The notes below the pieces were generated by a model, which searched no databases, was not told the origin of the DNA, and saw nothing but the letters and a program-made list of their open reading frames with translations. This document shows positions 1 through 10,980 of a stretch of 64,000 nt of DNA, in pieces. How positions within the stretch are numbered: the first letter of the stretch is position 1; every line of letters starts with the position of its first letter. Made by a program: the position numbers and the translations under genes. Source of the stretch: DASWIG01 sp036397835 (GTDB taxonomy: Bacteria; Acidobacteriota; Thermoanaerobaculia; Multivoradales; J023). The stretch lies in assembly GCA_036397835.1 (NCBI GenBank), contig DASWIG010000280.1, positions 24,363 to 88,362 of the forward strand, in the 5' to 3' direction.

Positions 1-1238
<1,238 letters not shown>

Positions 1239-1339
1239 TCATGACGAGCCTCCTTGTTGAGCTCCCCACCGGTATACGCCGAGGCGGAGGCCGTCACAAC
1301 ACCCGAAAGGATGTCCCGGGCCGCGCGGGGGGGGTGGGA

Positions 1340-2899
1340 TCAGGGGCCGGGGGTGAGGCTGCCTTTGCGCCCGGCGACCGCCCGGTCGTACCAGCGCACG
1401 AGCGTGCGGCGGTAGGCGTCGACGGTCACTTCGGGCGTCTGCGCGCAGATGTTGTCGAGCTCGTTCGGGTCCTTGGCCAGGTCGTAGAGGAAGCACCGCC
1501 CCTTGTCCGCGTCCCGGAAGCGGTCACGGTCGACGAAGAACTTGACGTCGGCGGAGCGCAGGCCGATGAACTTGGGGTACTCGTGGTACGAGCGTTTCCA
1601 CACCCCGGGCCGCCCGCGCCCGAAGGTCAGGAAGTAGACGATCCGCGGCGCCTCGGGCAGCGCCGTCAGGTCGCGGCCCGGCAGCTCGCCGAAGTCGTCG
1701 GGGTCGAAGCCGAGGCGGGCGATCACGGTCGGCGCCACGTCCACCTGCGAGACGTTCGCGGTGCGCCGCTCGAGCCTGCGCACCGACGGGTCGAGGACGA
1801 TCAGCGGCACGTGCTGGGTCTCCTCCCACACGTAGAGCGAGTGCTCGAAGAAGAGGCGGTGGTCGAGCTTGGCCGAGAGATAGCGGTGCTGGCCCATGCT
1901 GTCGCCGTGGTCCGAGGTGACCACGACCAGGGTCTCGTCGAGCCGCCCGCGCCGTTCGAGAGCTTCGAGCAAGCGGCCGAGCTGGGCGTCGGCGTAGCGC
2001 AGCGCGCGGTCGTAGAGGTCGAGCAGGAAGCCGTCCTTCCTCGTCATGGCCTTCATGGCGCGCTCGCGCGTCGCCTCGGGATAGCGCGACCCCCACAGGG
2101 CCTCGAGACGCCGGCGCGCGGCGGCGTCTTCGGCGAAGGGCTCTTGCGAGCGCGGATCGTAGGGGACGTGGGCGTCGGCCAGATGGACGAAGAGGAAGAA
2201 GCGCTCGCTCTCGCCGAGACCGTCGAGGTAGGCGATGGCGCGGTCGATCGTGGCCTCGCCCACCTGGCGCCGCTGGCTGCGCATGCCGTCGCGCAGGATC
2301 CAGGCGAGCCGCTGCGGGCCGTAGTACTCGGGCATCTCGTCGGCGAAACGGTCGAAGCCGCGGTCGTAGCCGAAGCGCCGCTCGATCGTCCAGATGGAGA
2401 CGAAGCCGCCGGTGCGCATGCCCTGCCGGCCGAGGAAGCCCGCCACCGTCTCGTTGGCCTCGGGGATCCGCAGCCAGTTGGCGATGGTCGAGGCGCGCTT
2501 GCGAGCCATCGGCAGCGGGCGCGGCTCGGAACCGGAGTCGGACATGTCGGACGGGTCGGACGGGTCGGACGGGTCAAACGGGGTCTCGTCGAAGGCGTTC
2601 TCGGCGCACCAGGGCACCCCGGACTGGGGCGGGTAGAGGCCGAGCAGCAGGGTCGCGTGCGACGGGTGGCACGCCGGGCTGACCGCGGTGGCGCGTTCGA
2701 AGACCAGGGCGCCGCGCCGCTTCGCCAGCGCCTCGAGCCGCGGCATGGTGGCGCGGGGATAGCCGTGGAAGCTCAGGTGGTCCGCGCGGACCGAGTCGAT
2801 GGAGACGATGATCGCGTTCTCGACCGCGCGGCGCTCGTCGGCGGAGGACTGAGGCGAGGGGAGAAGGAGGAGGGCGAGGAGCAGGGAAGACCGACTCAT
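1340..2899 (-). CDS. Secreted sulfatase / alkaline-phosphatase-fold hydrolase
   Basis: 519 residues with a signal peptide (about 1-20). The first metal-site motif is IIVSIDSVRADHLSFHG (about 29-45). The nucleophile region SPACHPSHATLLLGLYP carries Cys-His-Pro-Ser-His, close to the CxPSR formylglycine signature but with His for Arg. The second metal site is VVVTSDHGDSMGQHRY. The family hydrolyses sulfate or phosphate esters; the substrate is unknown. The ATG at 2899 is chosen because the hydrophobic leader starts there; the frame is open further upstream but has no gene-like features. A (Ser-Asp-Pro)n tract at 2537-2581 is encoded by a 9-bp tandem repeat shared with other loci. Divergent from the membrane protein that starts at 2957. 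Confidence 0.88.
   Translation of the reverse strand: MSRSSLLLALLLLPSPQSSADERRAVENAIIVSIDSVRADHLSFHGYPRATMPRLEALAKRRGALVFERATAVSPACHPSHATLLLGLYPPQSGVPWCAENAFDETPFDPSDPSDPSDMSDSGSEPRPLPMARKRASTIANWLRIPEANETVAGFLGRQGMRTGGFVSIWTIERRFGYDRGFDRFADEMPEYYGPQRLAWILRDGMRSQRRQVGEATIDRAIAYLDGLGESERFFLFVHLADAHVPYDPRSQEPFAEDAAARRRLEALWGSRYPEATRERAMKAMTRKDGFLLDLYDRALRYADAQLGRLLEALERRGRLDETLVVVTSDHGDSMGQHRYLSAKLDHRLFFEHSLYVWEETQHVPLIVLDPSVRRLERRTANVSQVDVAPTVIARLGFDPDDFGELPGRDLTALPEAPRIVYFLTFGRGRPGVWKRSYHEYPKFIGLRSADVKFFVDRDRFRDADKGRCFLYDLAKDPNELDNICAQTPEVTVDAYRRTLVRWYDRAVAGRKGSLTPGP
2537..2581. repeat. 9-bp tandem repeat GTCGGACNN (5 units) inside the sulfatase
   Basis: Four units of GTCGGAC plus two variable bases and a fifth degenerate unit. 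Read on the minus strand in frame it encodes repeated Ser-Asp-Pro. The same 7-mer array occurs at 14181, 24319 and 58247, so this is a dispersed repeat family that has entered a reading frame without breaking it. Confidence 0.85.
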
Positions 2900-2956
2900 G
2901 ACCTCCACTATTGTGCCGGAGACCGGCAGCACGGACAAGCCGCATAGAATGCGCAA

Positions 2957-4461
2957 ATGTCGTGCAGCCGCTTCGACCGTCTCGGTCTGGCGCTCTTGCC
3001 CCTGGCGCTGCTGGCACTGGCCCTCCTCTACGCCGTCTACGTGGCCCGCATGCCGCACCTCGACTGGAACGCGGTGCGCGTCCTGCCGTCGGTGGCGTTG
3101 ATCCGTGGCTGGACGCTCTACTTCGCTCCCGGCGAGGGCCCGATGACGCTGGGACACTACGGTCCGGTCAAGGACCTCCTCTACTTGCCGGCTGGGCTGG
3201 CGTCGACGCCGACCGGCGCGCTGGCGATCGGCGGGACGTTGAACGTGCTGGTGATCCTGGTGCCGCTTTGGCTTATGGTGTCGTCGGCCGCCGCGGCCGG
3301 CGCGCCGTGGCCGCCGCGGCGGCTCGCGGGCTCCGTGCTGGCGGCGGCGGCGCTGTTGCTGGTCGAGCCCACCCGGGCCATTGTGGCGCGGCTCCACGTC
3401 GACGCGCCGGCCGTGGGGCTGGGCCTCGCCGCCTGCTGGGCGCTCGCCGGAGGAGGCGCACCGCCGCGCCGCCGCCGCCTCGCCGCCGCGGCGGTGCTGG
3501 GGGTGCTGGCGGCGTGGACGAAGCAGGTCGAAGCGCCGTTGCCGCTGGCGTTGATCGTCTATGCGGCCCTCTGGGGACGACGGACGGCCGTCACGTTCCT
3601 CGTCTACCTGGCGGTCGCAGGGGCGGCGGTGAGCCTTGCCTTCTTCGCCGTCTTCGGCTTCGAGGAGATGTGGTTCAACATGATCATGAGACCGGCGCGG
3701 CAGCCCTATGTCGGCGGCGGGGGCTGGGGCATGTTCGGCTGGTCCCTGATCGCGGCCGCCGACGTTTTTATCCACAGCTCGCCTTTCCTCTTGCTCGTCC
3801 TGCTCGCCGTCCGCGCCCGCGGCTGGGCGCCGGCGCGGCTCGCCGCCTGGCTGCGTGAGGCGCCATGGACGATCTACCTGCTAGCGGGCTTTGCCGTGCT
3901 TCCGACCTCGGCGGTCGGACGCATCATCATCGGCGGCAAGGTCAACTCCTTCCACGCCGTGGCGTACTTCGCCGCGGCGGCGGTCACGGTCGTCGTGCGC
4001 GGCGAGCTCACCCCCTCGCGACCGCTGCTCGGCGCGCGTCTGTTGCATTGGGGCGCCGTTCTGGCGGTCGCCGCGGCGATGCCGCAGTTGGGCGTGCCGC
4101 GCGAGCTGTGGACCTGGCGGGACAACCCCCAGGAGCAGGCGTATCGCTACGCCCGCGCGCATCCGGGCACGTCGTACTTCCCCTGGAACACGCTCTCGAC
4201 CCTCCTTGCCGAAGGCAGGCTCTACCATTTCGATTACAGCGTCTTCGACCGTGGCCTGGCCGGCTATCCGTTGAGCGACGCCCACTTCCGGCGCTACGTT
4301 CCGGCGTCGCCGCGCTACGTCATCTATCATCGCAATGCGCAGAACAAGCACGTTCTGCGCTACTTTCCGGAGCACGTGGTCGAAGCACACCTCGAGGACT
4401 TGCCCGGTTGGACCGCTTATTCCCGCCCAGACCCGCCGGAGGCCGACTCATGGCAGGGTGA
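2957..4461 (+). CDS. Polytopic membrane protein, GT-C glycosyltransferase-like
   Basis: About 500 residues. Roughly ten hydrophobic segments run from residue 8 to 375, followed by a soluble tail (YRYARAHPGTSYFPWN, then RYVPASPRYVIYHR). A long extracytoplasmic loop after TM1 plus a soluble C-terminus resembles undecaprenyl-phosphate-sugar glycosyltransferases of the GT-C fold, but no family motif is certain. The end is doubtful: the coding frame has no stop here and stays open to 5518, antisense to the whole era gene. The next frame stops with TGA at 4461. A one-base error or slippage near 4440 would give the expected convergent ending, so I end the gene at 4461. Confidence 0.6.
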
Positions 4462-5398
4462 CGTCGAAGGGCGCGCGGTCGAGGTCCGAGAGGATGCGGC
4501 GGTTGTCGCGCCAGTGGCTCTCCACGCGCACGTTGAGGTCGAGGAAGACCTTCTCGCCCAGGTACTCTTCGAGGTCGCGCCGGGCCGCGGTGCCGATGGC
4601 CTTGATCTGGCGCCCGCCGCGGCCGATGAGGATCTGCTTCTGCCCGTCGCGCTCGACGATCACCGAGGCGTGGATGCGGACAAGCTGGGGCAGCTCCTCG
4701 TACTGGTCGACAAGGACGGCGGTGGCGAAGGGCAGCTCCTCGCGGGTGTGCTCGAGCACCTTCTCGCGGATGCGCTCGGCCGCCAGGAACCGCTCGGGGT
4801 GGATGGTCACGAGCTCCGGGTCGTAGATCGGCTCGCCCGCCGGCAACAGCTTCCACAACGCCGCCAGCACCCGCTCGACGCCGTCGCCGGTCGCCGCGCT
4901 GACGGGGATGATCTCGTCGAAGGCGCCGCCATCGGCGTAGGCGGCGATCCGCGGCAGCAGCGTGGGCTTGGCGACCAGGTCGATCTTGTTGAGGACGACG
5001 ACCTTGCGCGCCGCCGACTGGCCGACCCACTCGCGCATGAAGGCGTCGCCGGAGCCGGGCTTCTGGGAGACGTCGACCAGCAGCACCACCAGGTCGGCCT
5101 CGGTGAGCGCGACCTGCGCCGTCTTGACCATGCGCCGGTTCATGCCGTGTTGCGGGCGGTGGACGCCGGGGGTGTCGTAGAAGACGATCTGGCCCCGCGC
5201 CTCGCTCAAGATGCCGACGATGCGCTGGCGGGTGGTCTGGGGCTTGTCGGAGACGATCGCCACCTTCTCCGGCAGCAGCCGGTTCATCAGCGTCGACTTG
5301 CCGGCGTTGGGACGGCCCACCAGGGCCACCGTGCCGGCCTTGTACGGTTCTTCTCCCCTCTCCTCCTGAAAGAGGGGAAGGGGGTGAGGGTCCTTCAT
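4448..5398 (-). CDS. era: GTPase Era
   Basis: 316 residues; the 16S rRNA-binding GTPase needed for 30S maturation. G1 is GRPNAGKS (about 29-36). The G2 region is KPQTTR, G3 is DTPGVH and G4 is NKID. The KH domain follows (QKQILIGRGGRQIKAIG, about 245-265). The start ATG overlaps the stop of the upstream corC-like gene (ATGA). The first ~20 residues (MKDPHPLPLFQEERGEEPYK) come from a GC-rich hairpin repeat rather than the usual Era N-terminus. Last gene of the phoH-pgpH-ybeY-corC-era operon, a widely conserved order. Confidence 0.95.
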   Translation of the reverse strand: MKDPHPLPLFQEERGEEPYKAGTVALVGRPNAGKSTLMNRLLPEKVAIVSDKPQTTRQRIVGILSEARGQIVFYDTPGVHRPQHGMNRRMVKTAQVALTEADLVVLLVDVSQKPGSGDAFMREWVGQSAARKVVVLNKIDLVAKPTLLPRIAAYADGGAFDEIIPVSAATGDGVERVLAALWKLLPAGEPIYDPELVTIHPERFLAAERIREKVLEHTREELPFATAVLVDQYEELPQLVRIHASVIVERDGQKQILIGRGGRQIKAIGTAARRDLEEYLGEKVFLDLNVRVESHWRDNRRILSDLDRAPFDVTLP

Positions 5399-6657
5399 GC
5401 CGTCTCCTCGAGGGGCGCCCGCATCACCTCGACCTGGATCACCCGCCGCTCGTCGGCGTCCTCGATCTTGAACGACAGGCCGTGGGACTCGATCACCTCC
5501 CCCGGCTTCGGCACGTAGCCGAGCTCGCCGCAGATCAGCCCCGACACGGTCTCGTAAGGCAGGTCGTCGGCATCGACGTCGAAGAGCTCGTCGAGGTCCT
5601 CGAGGTAGGTGCGGCCGGGCAGGCGCCAGCGGTGCTCGTCGAGCTTCTCGCGCTCGACCTCGTGGGGCTCGTGCTCGTCGGCGATGTCGCCCACGATCTC
5701 CTCGAGCAGGTCCTCCACCGTCACCAGCCCGGCCACGCCGCCGTACTCGTCGACCACGATCGCCATCTGCTGGTGCAGCTTCTGCATCTCGGTGAGCAGG
5801 TCGCGCAGCGGCTTGGCCTCCGGCACGTAGAACGGCGCGTTGGCGAGGCGGGCGGCGTCGTGCTCCTCGCCGCGCTGAAGGGCCTCGAAGAGGTCGCGGA
5901 TGTGGAGGATGCCGACGATGCGGTCGATCGAGTCCTGGTAGAGCGGCAGCCGCGCGTGCTTGGACTCGAAGAAGCGGCGCGCCAGCTCCTCGAAGGAGGC
6001 GTCCGCCGGGCCGCTGACGATCTCGACCCGCGGCGTCATCACGCTGCGCACCTGGGTGTCGCCGAAATCGACGATCGAGCGCACCAGATCCTCCTCCTCG
6101 GGCTCGAGGATGCCCTCGCGCACGCCGACGTCGATGAAGGCCTCGATCTCGTCGTCGGAGGCCGCCTCCTCGTCCTCCTCCGAGCTGGGGTGGGGCAGGA
6201 AGGGGGCGAGGGCCCAGATCAGCGGCAGCAGCAGGAAGCCGAGACCGCGCAGGACGGCGGTGGAGTGCCGCAGGGCGTCCTCGGCGTGACGCTCCACCAG
6301 GTAGCGGTTGAGCCACTCCAGGACCGCCAGCAGCGCCACGACCGCCGCCAGGGCGATCCACGCCGCCGACGCCGCCTGCCGTTGGCGCAGACGCTCCCAC
6401 AGGACGCAGGCGAATATCACCACCGCGAGCCGCGCCATGATGCTCAACAGGAATCGGAAGGCGGCGAAGCGCGGCGGCGCCGAATAGGTCGCCAGCAGCC
6501 GTCCGCCGGCGCGCTCGGCCCAATAGCGCAGGCGGATCGGGCCGCTGCGCTCGAGCAGGGCCGAGGAGGTCACCAGCAGCACCGCGGCGACGCCGGCGGC
6601 GACGGCGATCCAGCTCAGCAGCAAGACTTGCTCGCCGGGATCATCCATCGCCACCAA
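5395..6657 (-). CDS. corC: CorC/HlyC-family transporter-associated protein (DUF21-like membrane part, two CBS, CorC_HlyC)
   Basis: 420 residues. Four hydrophobic segments lie in the first ~160 residues. CBS domains follow (VMTPRVEIV about 205 to 325, including MAIVVDEYGGVAGLVTVEDLL). The C-terminal CorC_HlyC domain starts near 345. Homologues are linked to Mg/Co efflux. An alternative ATG lies three codons in (6648). Overlaps ybeY upstream by up to 17 nt and era downstream by 4 nt, so translation is coupled. Confidence 0.9.
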   Translation of the reverse strand: MVAMDDPGEQVLLLSWIAVAAGVAAVLLVTSSALLERSGPIRLRYWAERAGGRLLATYSAPPRFAAFRFLLSIMARLAVVIFACVLWERLRQRQAASAAWIALAAVVALLAVLEWLNRYLVERHAEDALRHSTAVLRGLGFLLLPLIWALAPFLPHPSSEEDEEAASDDEIEAFIDVGVREGILEPEEEDLVRSIVDFGDTQVRSVMTPRVEIVSGPADASFEELARRFFESKHARLPLYQDSIDRIVGILHIRDLFEALQRGEEHDAARLANAPFYVPEAKPLRDLLTEMQKLHQQMAIVVDEYGGVAGLVTVEDLLEEIVGDIADEHEPHEVEREKLDEHRWRLPGRTYLEDLDELFDVDADDLPYETVSGLICGELGYVPKPGEVIESHGLSFKIEDADERRVIQVEVMRAPLEETA

Positions 6658-7138
6658 TCCACCGTCGGCGCAGGCGCCTTTCCAGGTGCTCCATGGTCCC
6701 GTCGTCGGTTTCGTGGTCGTAGCCCAGGCAGTGCAGGAGGCCGTGCAGCATGAGCACGCGCAGCTCGCGGTCGGGGCCGTGACGGCGCTGCGCGGTCTGC
6801 CGCCGCGCCGCCGGCACCGAGATCACCACGTCGCCCAGCGGCCGCTGGCCGCCGGCCGCCGGCTCGCCGTCGGGAAAGCTGAGGACGTCGGTGGTCTTGT
6901 CCTCGTGGCGGTAGGCGCGGTTCAGGCGGCGCATCTCGCGATCGCTCACGAAGCGCACGGCGAAGCTCGTGGCGGCCGGCGCCAGCGCCGCCACCACCGG
7001 CGTCAGCCAGCCGCGGTGGCGGCGGGCACCGGCCTCGGGATAGCCGCGGGGGTTCTGCAGGGTGATCTCGCAGCGGCCCGCGGGCGTGCGGCGGCGGTCG
7101 GGAGGTTCGTCGGACGAGGGCAGGTCGGAGTCCGTCAT
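6641..7138 (-). CDS. ybeY: Endoribonuclease / rRNA maturation factor YbeY
   Basis: 165 residues. The zinc site H-x3-H-x5-H is seen as HGLLHCLGYDH near residue 130. The preceding strand is TTDVLSFPDGEP. YbeY acts in 16S 3' processing and ribosome quality control, with Era encoded two genes downstream. A charged 25-residue N-terminal extension precedes the conserved domain. Part of the phoH-era operon. Confidence 0.94.
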   Translation of the reverse strand: MTDSDLPSSDEPPDRRRTPAGRCEITLQNPRGYPEAGARRHRGWLTPVVAALAPAATSFAVRFVSDREMRRLNRAYRHEDKTTDVLSFPDGEPAAGGQRPLGDVVISVPAARRQTAQRRHGPDRELRVLMLHGLLHCLGYDHETDDGTMEHLERRLRRRWIGGDG

Positions 7139-7178
7139 GGTTCTGCTCGGTTCAGCTCGCCGTATGATCCTGCTCGGC

Positions 7179-9752
7179 TCAGCTCGCCTTGCGCTGGCCG
7201 AGCTCGGCGTCGCGGGAGGCGTCGCGGAGCGCCGGCCGCGCGAGCTCCAGGGTGCGGCCGTCGCGGCTACGGCTGTCCTCGGCGTCGGCCTTGGCCGTGA
7301 TCTTACCGCTCCCCTTCGCCTTGCCGGGGGCGTTGCCGGGTTGGTTGAAGTCGAAGCCCGGGTAGTCGACGCGACGGTGGTAGATATTGGTCAGGACCTT
7401 GAGGAAGGCCTCTTCGACCCGTCCGAGGTCGCCCAGGGTGAGGTCGGTCTGGTCGAGCTGGTGGTCCTGCAAGGAGCTGTCGAAAAGCTGGCGCAGCAGG
7501 CCGCGGATCTTCTGGCGGCTGGGCTCGACGAGCGTGCGGCTGGCGGCTTCGACGCCGTCGGCGAGCATCAGGATCCCCATCTCTTTCGACTGCGGCTTGG
7601 GACCGGAATAGCGGAAGTCGTCCTCGCGCACCTCCTCGGTCTCGGGGTCGCTGCGCTCCCTGGCGCGGTTGTAGAAGAACTTGATCAGGTGCGTGCCGTG
7701 ATGCTGCTCGATGGCGTCGAAGATCGGCTGCGGCAGGTGGTGCTTGCGCGCCAGGTCGAGGCCTTCCTTGACGTGGTTGATGAGGATCAGCGCGCTCATC
7801 GAGGGCTGGATCTTGTCGTGCGGGTTCTGCCCCGGTACCTGGTTCTCGACGAAGTAGTGGGGCCGGAAGACCTTGCCGATGTCGTGGTAGAGCGCCGCGG
7901 TGTGCACCAGTACCGAGTCGAGGCCGATGGCCTCGCAGCCCGCCTTGGCCAGGTTGGCGACCGCGATCGAGTGCTGGAACGTGCCCGGCGCCTCGAGCGC
8001 CAGGCGGCGCAGCAGCGGCAGGTTGGTGTTCGACAGCTCGAGAAGCTTGATATAGGTGGTGATCGAGTAGAGCGCCTCGAAGATCGGCACCGAGAAGCTG
8101 ACCACGGAGGCGGCCAGGAAGGCGCCGGCCAGCGCGCAGAGAAGGTCGAAGCCGAGCTGCGGCATGCCCCCGGCGACGTCGCCGGTCAGGGACTTCAGGG
8201 TCACCACCGCGGCGGCGTTGGCCAGGGCGATCACCCAGGCGGCGCGGATCATCACCGAGCGCTGCTTGAAGTGGTGGTGATCGAAGGCGAAGACCGCCGC
8301 CAGCGAGCTCACGAGGCTGTAGAAGGTCATCGTCCACTGGGCCTCGCCGCCGGCGATCCGTCCCACCAGGAGGGCGAAGACGAGGGTAAGGAAGAAGGCG
8401 ACGTTGCGCCCGTAGAGCAGCACGCAGAGGAGCGCCAGCGAGGCGAAGGGCACGGCGTAGGTGTAGCTCGCGAGCGAGCTCCACGGGGAGCTCTGGATGG
8501 CGCCCGCGAGCGCCGTGGCCACGAAGAAGGCGAAGCTCACGCCGAGGGCGTGGACCGCGAGCACGATGAGGAGCTCGTTGAACAGGCGCACGCGGCTGCG
8601 GTCGCGGCGGCTCTCGAGGCCGGAGCCGAGCCACAGGAACGCCATCGCCGCGGTCAGCAGCAGCAAGGTGCCCGCCCCGGTGAGCCAGGGCCGCAGCCGA
8701 TCGCGCGGTCCCGCCATCTCGGCGATCGTGCGCGCCGCCAGGTCTTCCACGAGCTCGCCCTTGCGCACGATCACCTCGCCCTTGCGGGTAGGGTGGGAGA
8801 GCGAGCCCACGGCGTCGGCCGCGGCCTTGCGCCGCCCCAGCGTCTCGGAGCTGTTGAGCGTCAGGTTGGGCGTCACGTTGGCGAGCACGAAAGCGGTCAG
8901 GAGCTGGCGGTCGCGCCCGGCGAGGCCGTCCCAGGTGCGCAGCTCCTGCTCGACCGTCTCGCGGAGCTGGTCGCGGTAGTCGAGATAGCGGTAGAGGTCG
9001 AGCTGCACGCGCTCCGGTCCGGCCGGGAGCTCGCGCACGGTGATGCCGGTGGCGCGGTGCTCGAGCAGCAGCGCCTTGTCGCTGACCACGCCCAAACGCA
9101 GCACCCGCCGGATGACGCCCGCCAGGCGGTCCTCGAGCTCGACGGAGAAGCCGCGCAGGCGCAGCCACTCCACCTCCTCCGGGGCGAGCTTGAGACCGCT
9201 CGCCTCGGTCAGGGCCTGGATCAGGTCGGGCGCCAGGTCGACGTCCGCTTCGTCCCCGGGGCGCGGCTCTTCGTCGTCTTTCGCACGCGGCTGGAGCAGC
9301 CGGCGGCCGGCGACGAAGAGGGCGCCGAGCTGGCGCAGGCGCTCGGTCTCGACGCCGCGGTTGAAGTCGTAGACCGGCAGCACGGCCGCCGCCGCCTGCC
9401 GGCGCAGCTCCTCGGTGGCCGTGGGATTGATCACCGACAGGTCGCGGTCGGCGACCCAGGTGCGCGTGGCGATGGCGCCGGCCTCGACCCGCGAGGGCTG
9501 GAACAGCCCCGACGGCAGCAGGCACCAGCCGGCGAGGAAGAGGAAGGCCAGCGTCCATACCTGCCAGAGCTCCAGCCCGTGCTCCCAGGTCGTGCGGATG
9601 CGGTGCTTGACGCGCGCCAGCCCCTTCTCGGGGGGCCGCCTGAGCGCCGCCGTCCGCGTCGCCCGCCGTCCGGTTCCCTGCGGACGGGAAGGGCCCTGCG
9701 TCCGGGAGGTGGCCTGCGGCCTGGAGGATCCCTGCGACCTGGATTGTCCCAT
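7179..9752 (-). CDS. pgpH: 7TM-HD cyclic-di-AMP phosphodiesterase PgpH-type
   Basis: 857 residues. One N-terminal TM (about 65-85) precedes a long extracytoplasmic 7TMR-HDED region. A block of about seven TMs follows (about 335-560), then a cytosolic HD domain from ~590 with TFQHSIAVANLAKAG, HTAALYHDIGKV and IEQHHGTHLI. The HD domain hydrolyses c-di-AMP in characterised relatives. The first ~30 residues are a low-complexity run of SRxQ/RPQG repeats from a short imperfect minisatellite (about 9670-9745). Lies between phoH and ybeY, the standard context. Confidence 0.92.
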   Translation of the reverse strand: MGQSRSQGSSRPQATSRTQGPSRPQGTGRRATRTAALRRPPEKGLARVKHRIRTTWEHGLELWQVWTLAFLFLAGWCLLPSGLFQPSRVEAGAIATRTWVADRDLSVINPTATEELRRQAAAAVLPVYDFNRGVETERLRQLGALFVAGRRLLQPRAKDDEEPRPGDEADVDLAPDLIQALTEASGLKLAPEEVEWLRLRGFSVELEDRLAGVIRRVLRLGVVSDKALLLEHRATGITVRELPAGPERVQLDLYRYLDYRDQLRETVEQELRTWDGLAGRDRQLLTAFVLANVTPNLTLNSSETLGRRKAAADAVGSLSHPTRKGEVIVRKGELVEDLAARTIAEMAGPRDRLRPWLTGAGTLLLLTAAMAFLWLGSGLESRRDRSRVRLFNELLIVLAVHALGVSFAFFVATALAGAIQSSPWSSLASYTYAVPFASLALLCVLLYGRNVAFFLTLVFALLVGRIAGGEAQWTMTFYSLVSSLAAVFAFDHHHFKQRSVMIRAAWVIALANAAAVVTLKSLTGDVAGGMPQLGFDLLCALAGAFLAASVVSFSVPIFEALYSITTYIKLLELSNTNLPLLRRLALEAPGTFQHSIAVANLAKAGCEAIGLDSVLVHTAALYHDIGKVFRPHYFVENQVPGQNPHDKIQPSMSALILINHVKEGLDLARKHHLPQPIFDAIEQHHGTHLIKFFYNRARERSDPETEEVREDDFRYSGPKPQSKEMGILMLADGVEAASRTLVEPSRQKIRGLLRQLFDSSLQDHQLDQTDLTLGDLGRVEEAFLKVLTNIYHRRVDYPGFDFNQPGNAPGKAKGSGKITAKADAEDSRSRDGRTLELARPALRDASRDAELGQRKAS

Positions 9753-9781
9753 GCTCGAGCGTCGGAACGTAGTTCGTGGGT

Positions 9782-10795
9782 CTACTTTACACCCGCCGGC
9801 GGCGGCCGGCCAGCGGCGCTCGCGGCGCCGCCGCGCGGGCCGTCCTGGCGGCGGCTCTCGAAGGCGTCGTAGGCGGCGACGATCTTCTGCACCAGCGGGT
9901 GACGCACGACGTCGCGCTTCTCGAAGCGCACCACGCCGATGCCCTCGATCCCGTCAAGGATCTCGAGGGCCTCACGCAGCCCCGACGTGGCGGACTGCGG
10001 CAGGTCGATCTGGGTGACGTCGCCGTTGACCACCACCTTGGAGCTGTAGCCCATGCGGGTGAGGAACATCTTCATCTGCTCCGAGGTAGTGTTCTGGGCC
10101 TCGTCGAGGATGACGAAGCTCTCGTTCAGCGTGCGGCCGCGCATGAAGGCGATGGGCGCCACCTCGATGGTGCCGCGCTCGAGCAGGCGGCTGACCTTGT
10201 CGTAGCCCATGAGGTCGTAGAGCGAGTCGTAGAGGGGCCGCAGGTACGGGTTGATCTTCTCGGCGAGGTCGCCGGGCAGGAAGCCCAGCTTTTCGCCGGC
10301 CTCCACCGCCGGCCGCGCCAGCACGATACGGCGCACCCGCTTTTCGAGGAAAGCGGCGGCGGCCATGGCCACGGCGAGGAAGGTCTTGCCGGTTCCGGCG
10401 GGGCCGATCGACATCACCATGTCGTGGTCGAGCATCGCCTGCATGTAGACGCGCTGGTTGAGGCCGCGGGGCGTCACCATGCGCATGGCGGCGGCGAGGG
10501 TGGGATCGCGCGGCAGGAAGAAGTCGATGAGCGACGCCTCGGGGTCTTCCTGGGCGATGCGGATGGCGGTCTGGATGTCCGCCGCCCGCAGGCGAAAGCC
10601 GCGCTCGCCGATCGCCGAGAGCTCGCCGAGGAGCTTCTCGACGACGCCCACGGCGCCGCCCTCGCCCTCGACGCGCAGCTCGGTGCCGCGCGCCGCGATG
10701 CGGACGTCGAAGGCGCGCTCGAGGCGCTTCAGGTGCTGGTCCTGGATGCCGAAGAGGGTCTCGAGACCCTCCTCGGCGAGGGTCACTCGTGCCAT
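9782..10795 (-). CDS. phoH: PhoH family ATPase
   Basis: 337 residues. The N-terminal KH-like segment (1-100) precedes the PhoH domain with Walker A GPAGTGKTFLAV (about 130), Walker B FVILDEAQN and the conserved NGDVTQIDLP. PhoH2/PhoL-type proteins are predicted RNA helicase-linked ATPases that co-occur with YbeY. First gene of the operon ending at era; the tail is Pro/Gly-rich. No strong Shine-Dalgarno sequence is visible before the ATG. Confidence 0.94.
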   Translation of the reverse strand: MARVTLAEEGLETLFGIQDQHLKRLERAFDVRIAARGTELRVEGEGGAVGVVEKLLGELSAIGERGFRLRAADIQTAIRIAQEDPEASLIDFFLPRDPTLAAAMRMVTPRGLNQRVYMQAMLDHDMVMSIGPAGTGKTFLAVAMAAAAFLEKRVRRIVLARPAVEAGEKLGFLPGDLAEKINPYLRPLYDSLYDLMGYDKVSRLLERGTIEVAPIAFMRGRTLNESFVILDEAQNTTSEQMKMFLTRMGYSSKVVVNGDVTQIDLPQSATSGLREALEILDGIEGIGVVRFEKRDVVRHPLVQKIVAAYDAFESRRQDGPRGGAASAAGRPPPAGVK

Positions 10796-10919
10796 GGACG
10801 TCAGGGCCGACGTAGGGGCCGGGTGGGCGGGTGGAGTGGTCTGCTCAAGGTGGTCGGTCGACGCTGTTCAGAGGGGCCTTCCCCTGTGTCTCCGCGGCGG
10901 AGCTACCGGACGACGTCCC

Positions 10920-10925
10920 AGTATA
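10920..10925 (-). promoter_or_regulatory. Possible -10 (TATACT) for the phoH operon
   Basis: On the minus strand TATACT lies about 125 nt upstream of the phoH start in a non-coding gap. No convincing -35 hexamer is seen, so this is a weak call. Confidence 0.3.
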
Positions 10926-10980
10926 GCAGATTGGCGGCCCAGAGCCCCACGACCTCCCAGGTTCACACCCTGGGTCGCCG

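Noticed and set aside
7062..9872. Long plus-strand open frame opposite ybeY, pgpH and phoH (936 codons)
   Set aside because: Antisense shadow of conserved genes in GC-rich DNA; Arg/Gly/Ala/His-rich translation without domains.
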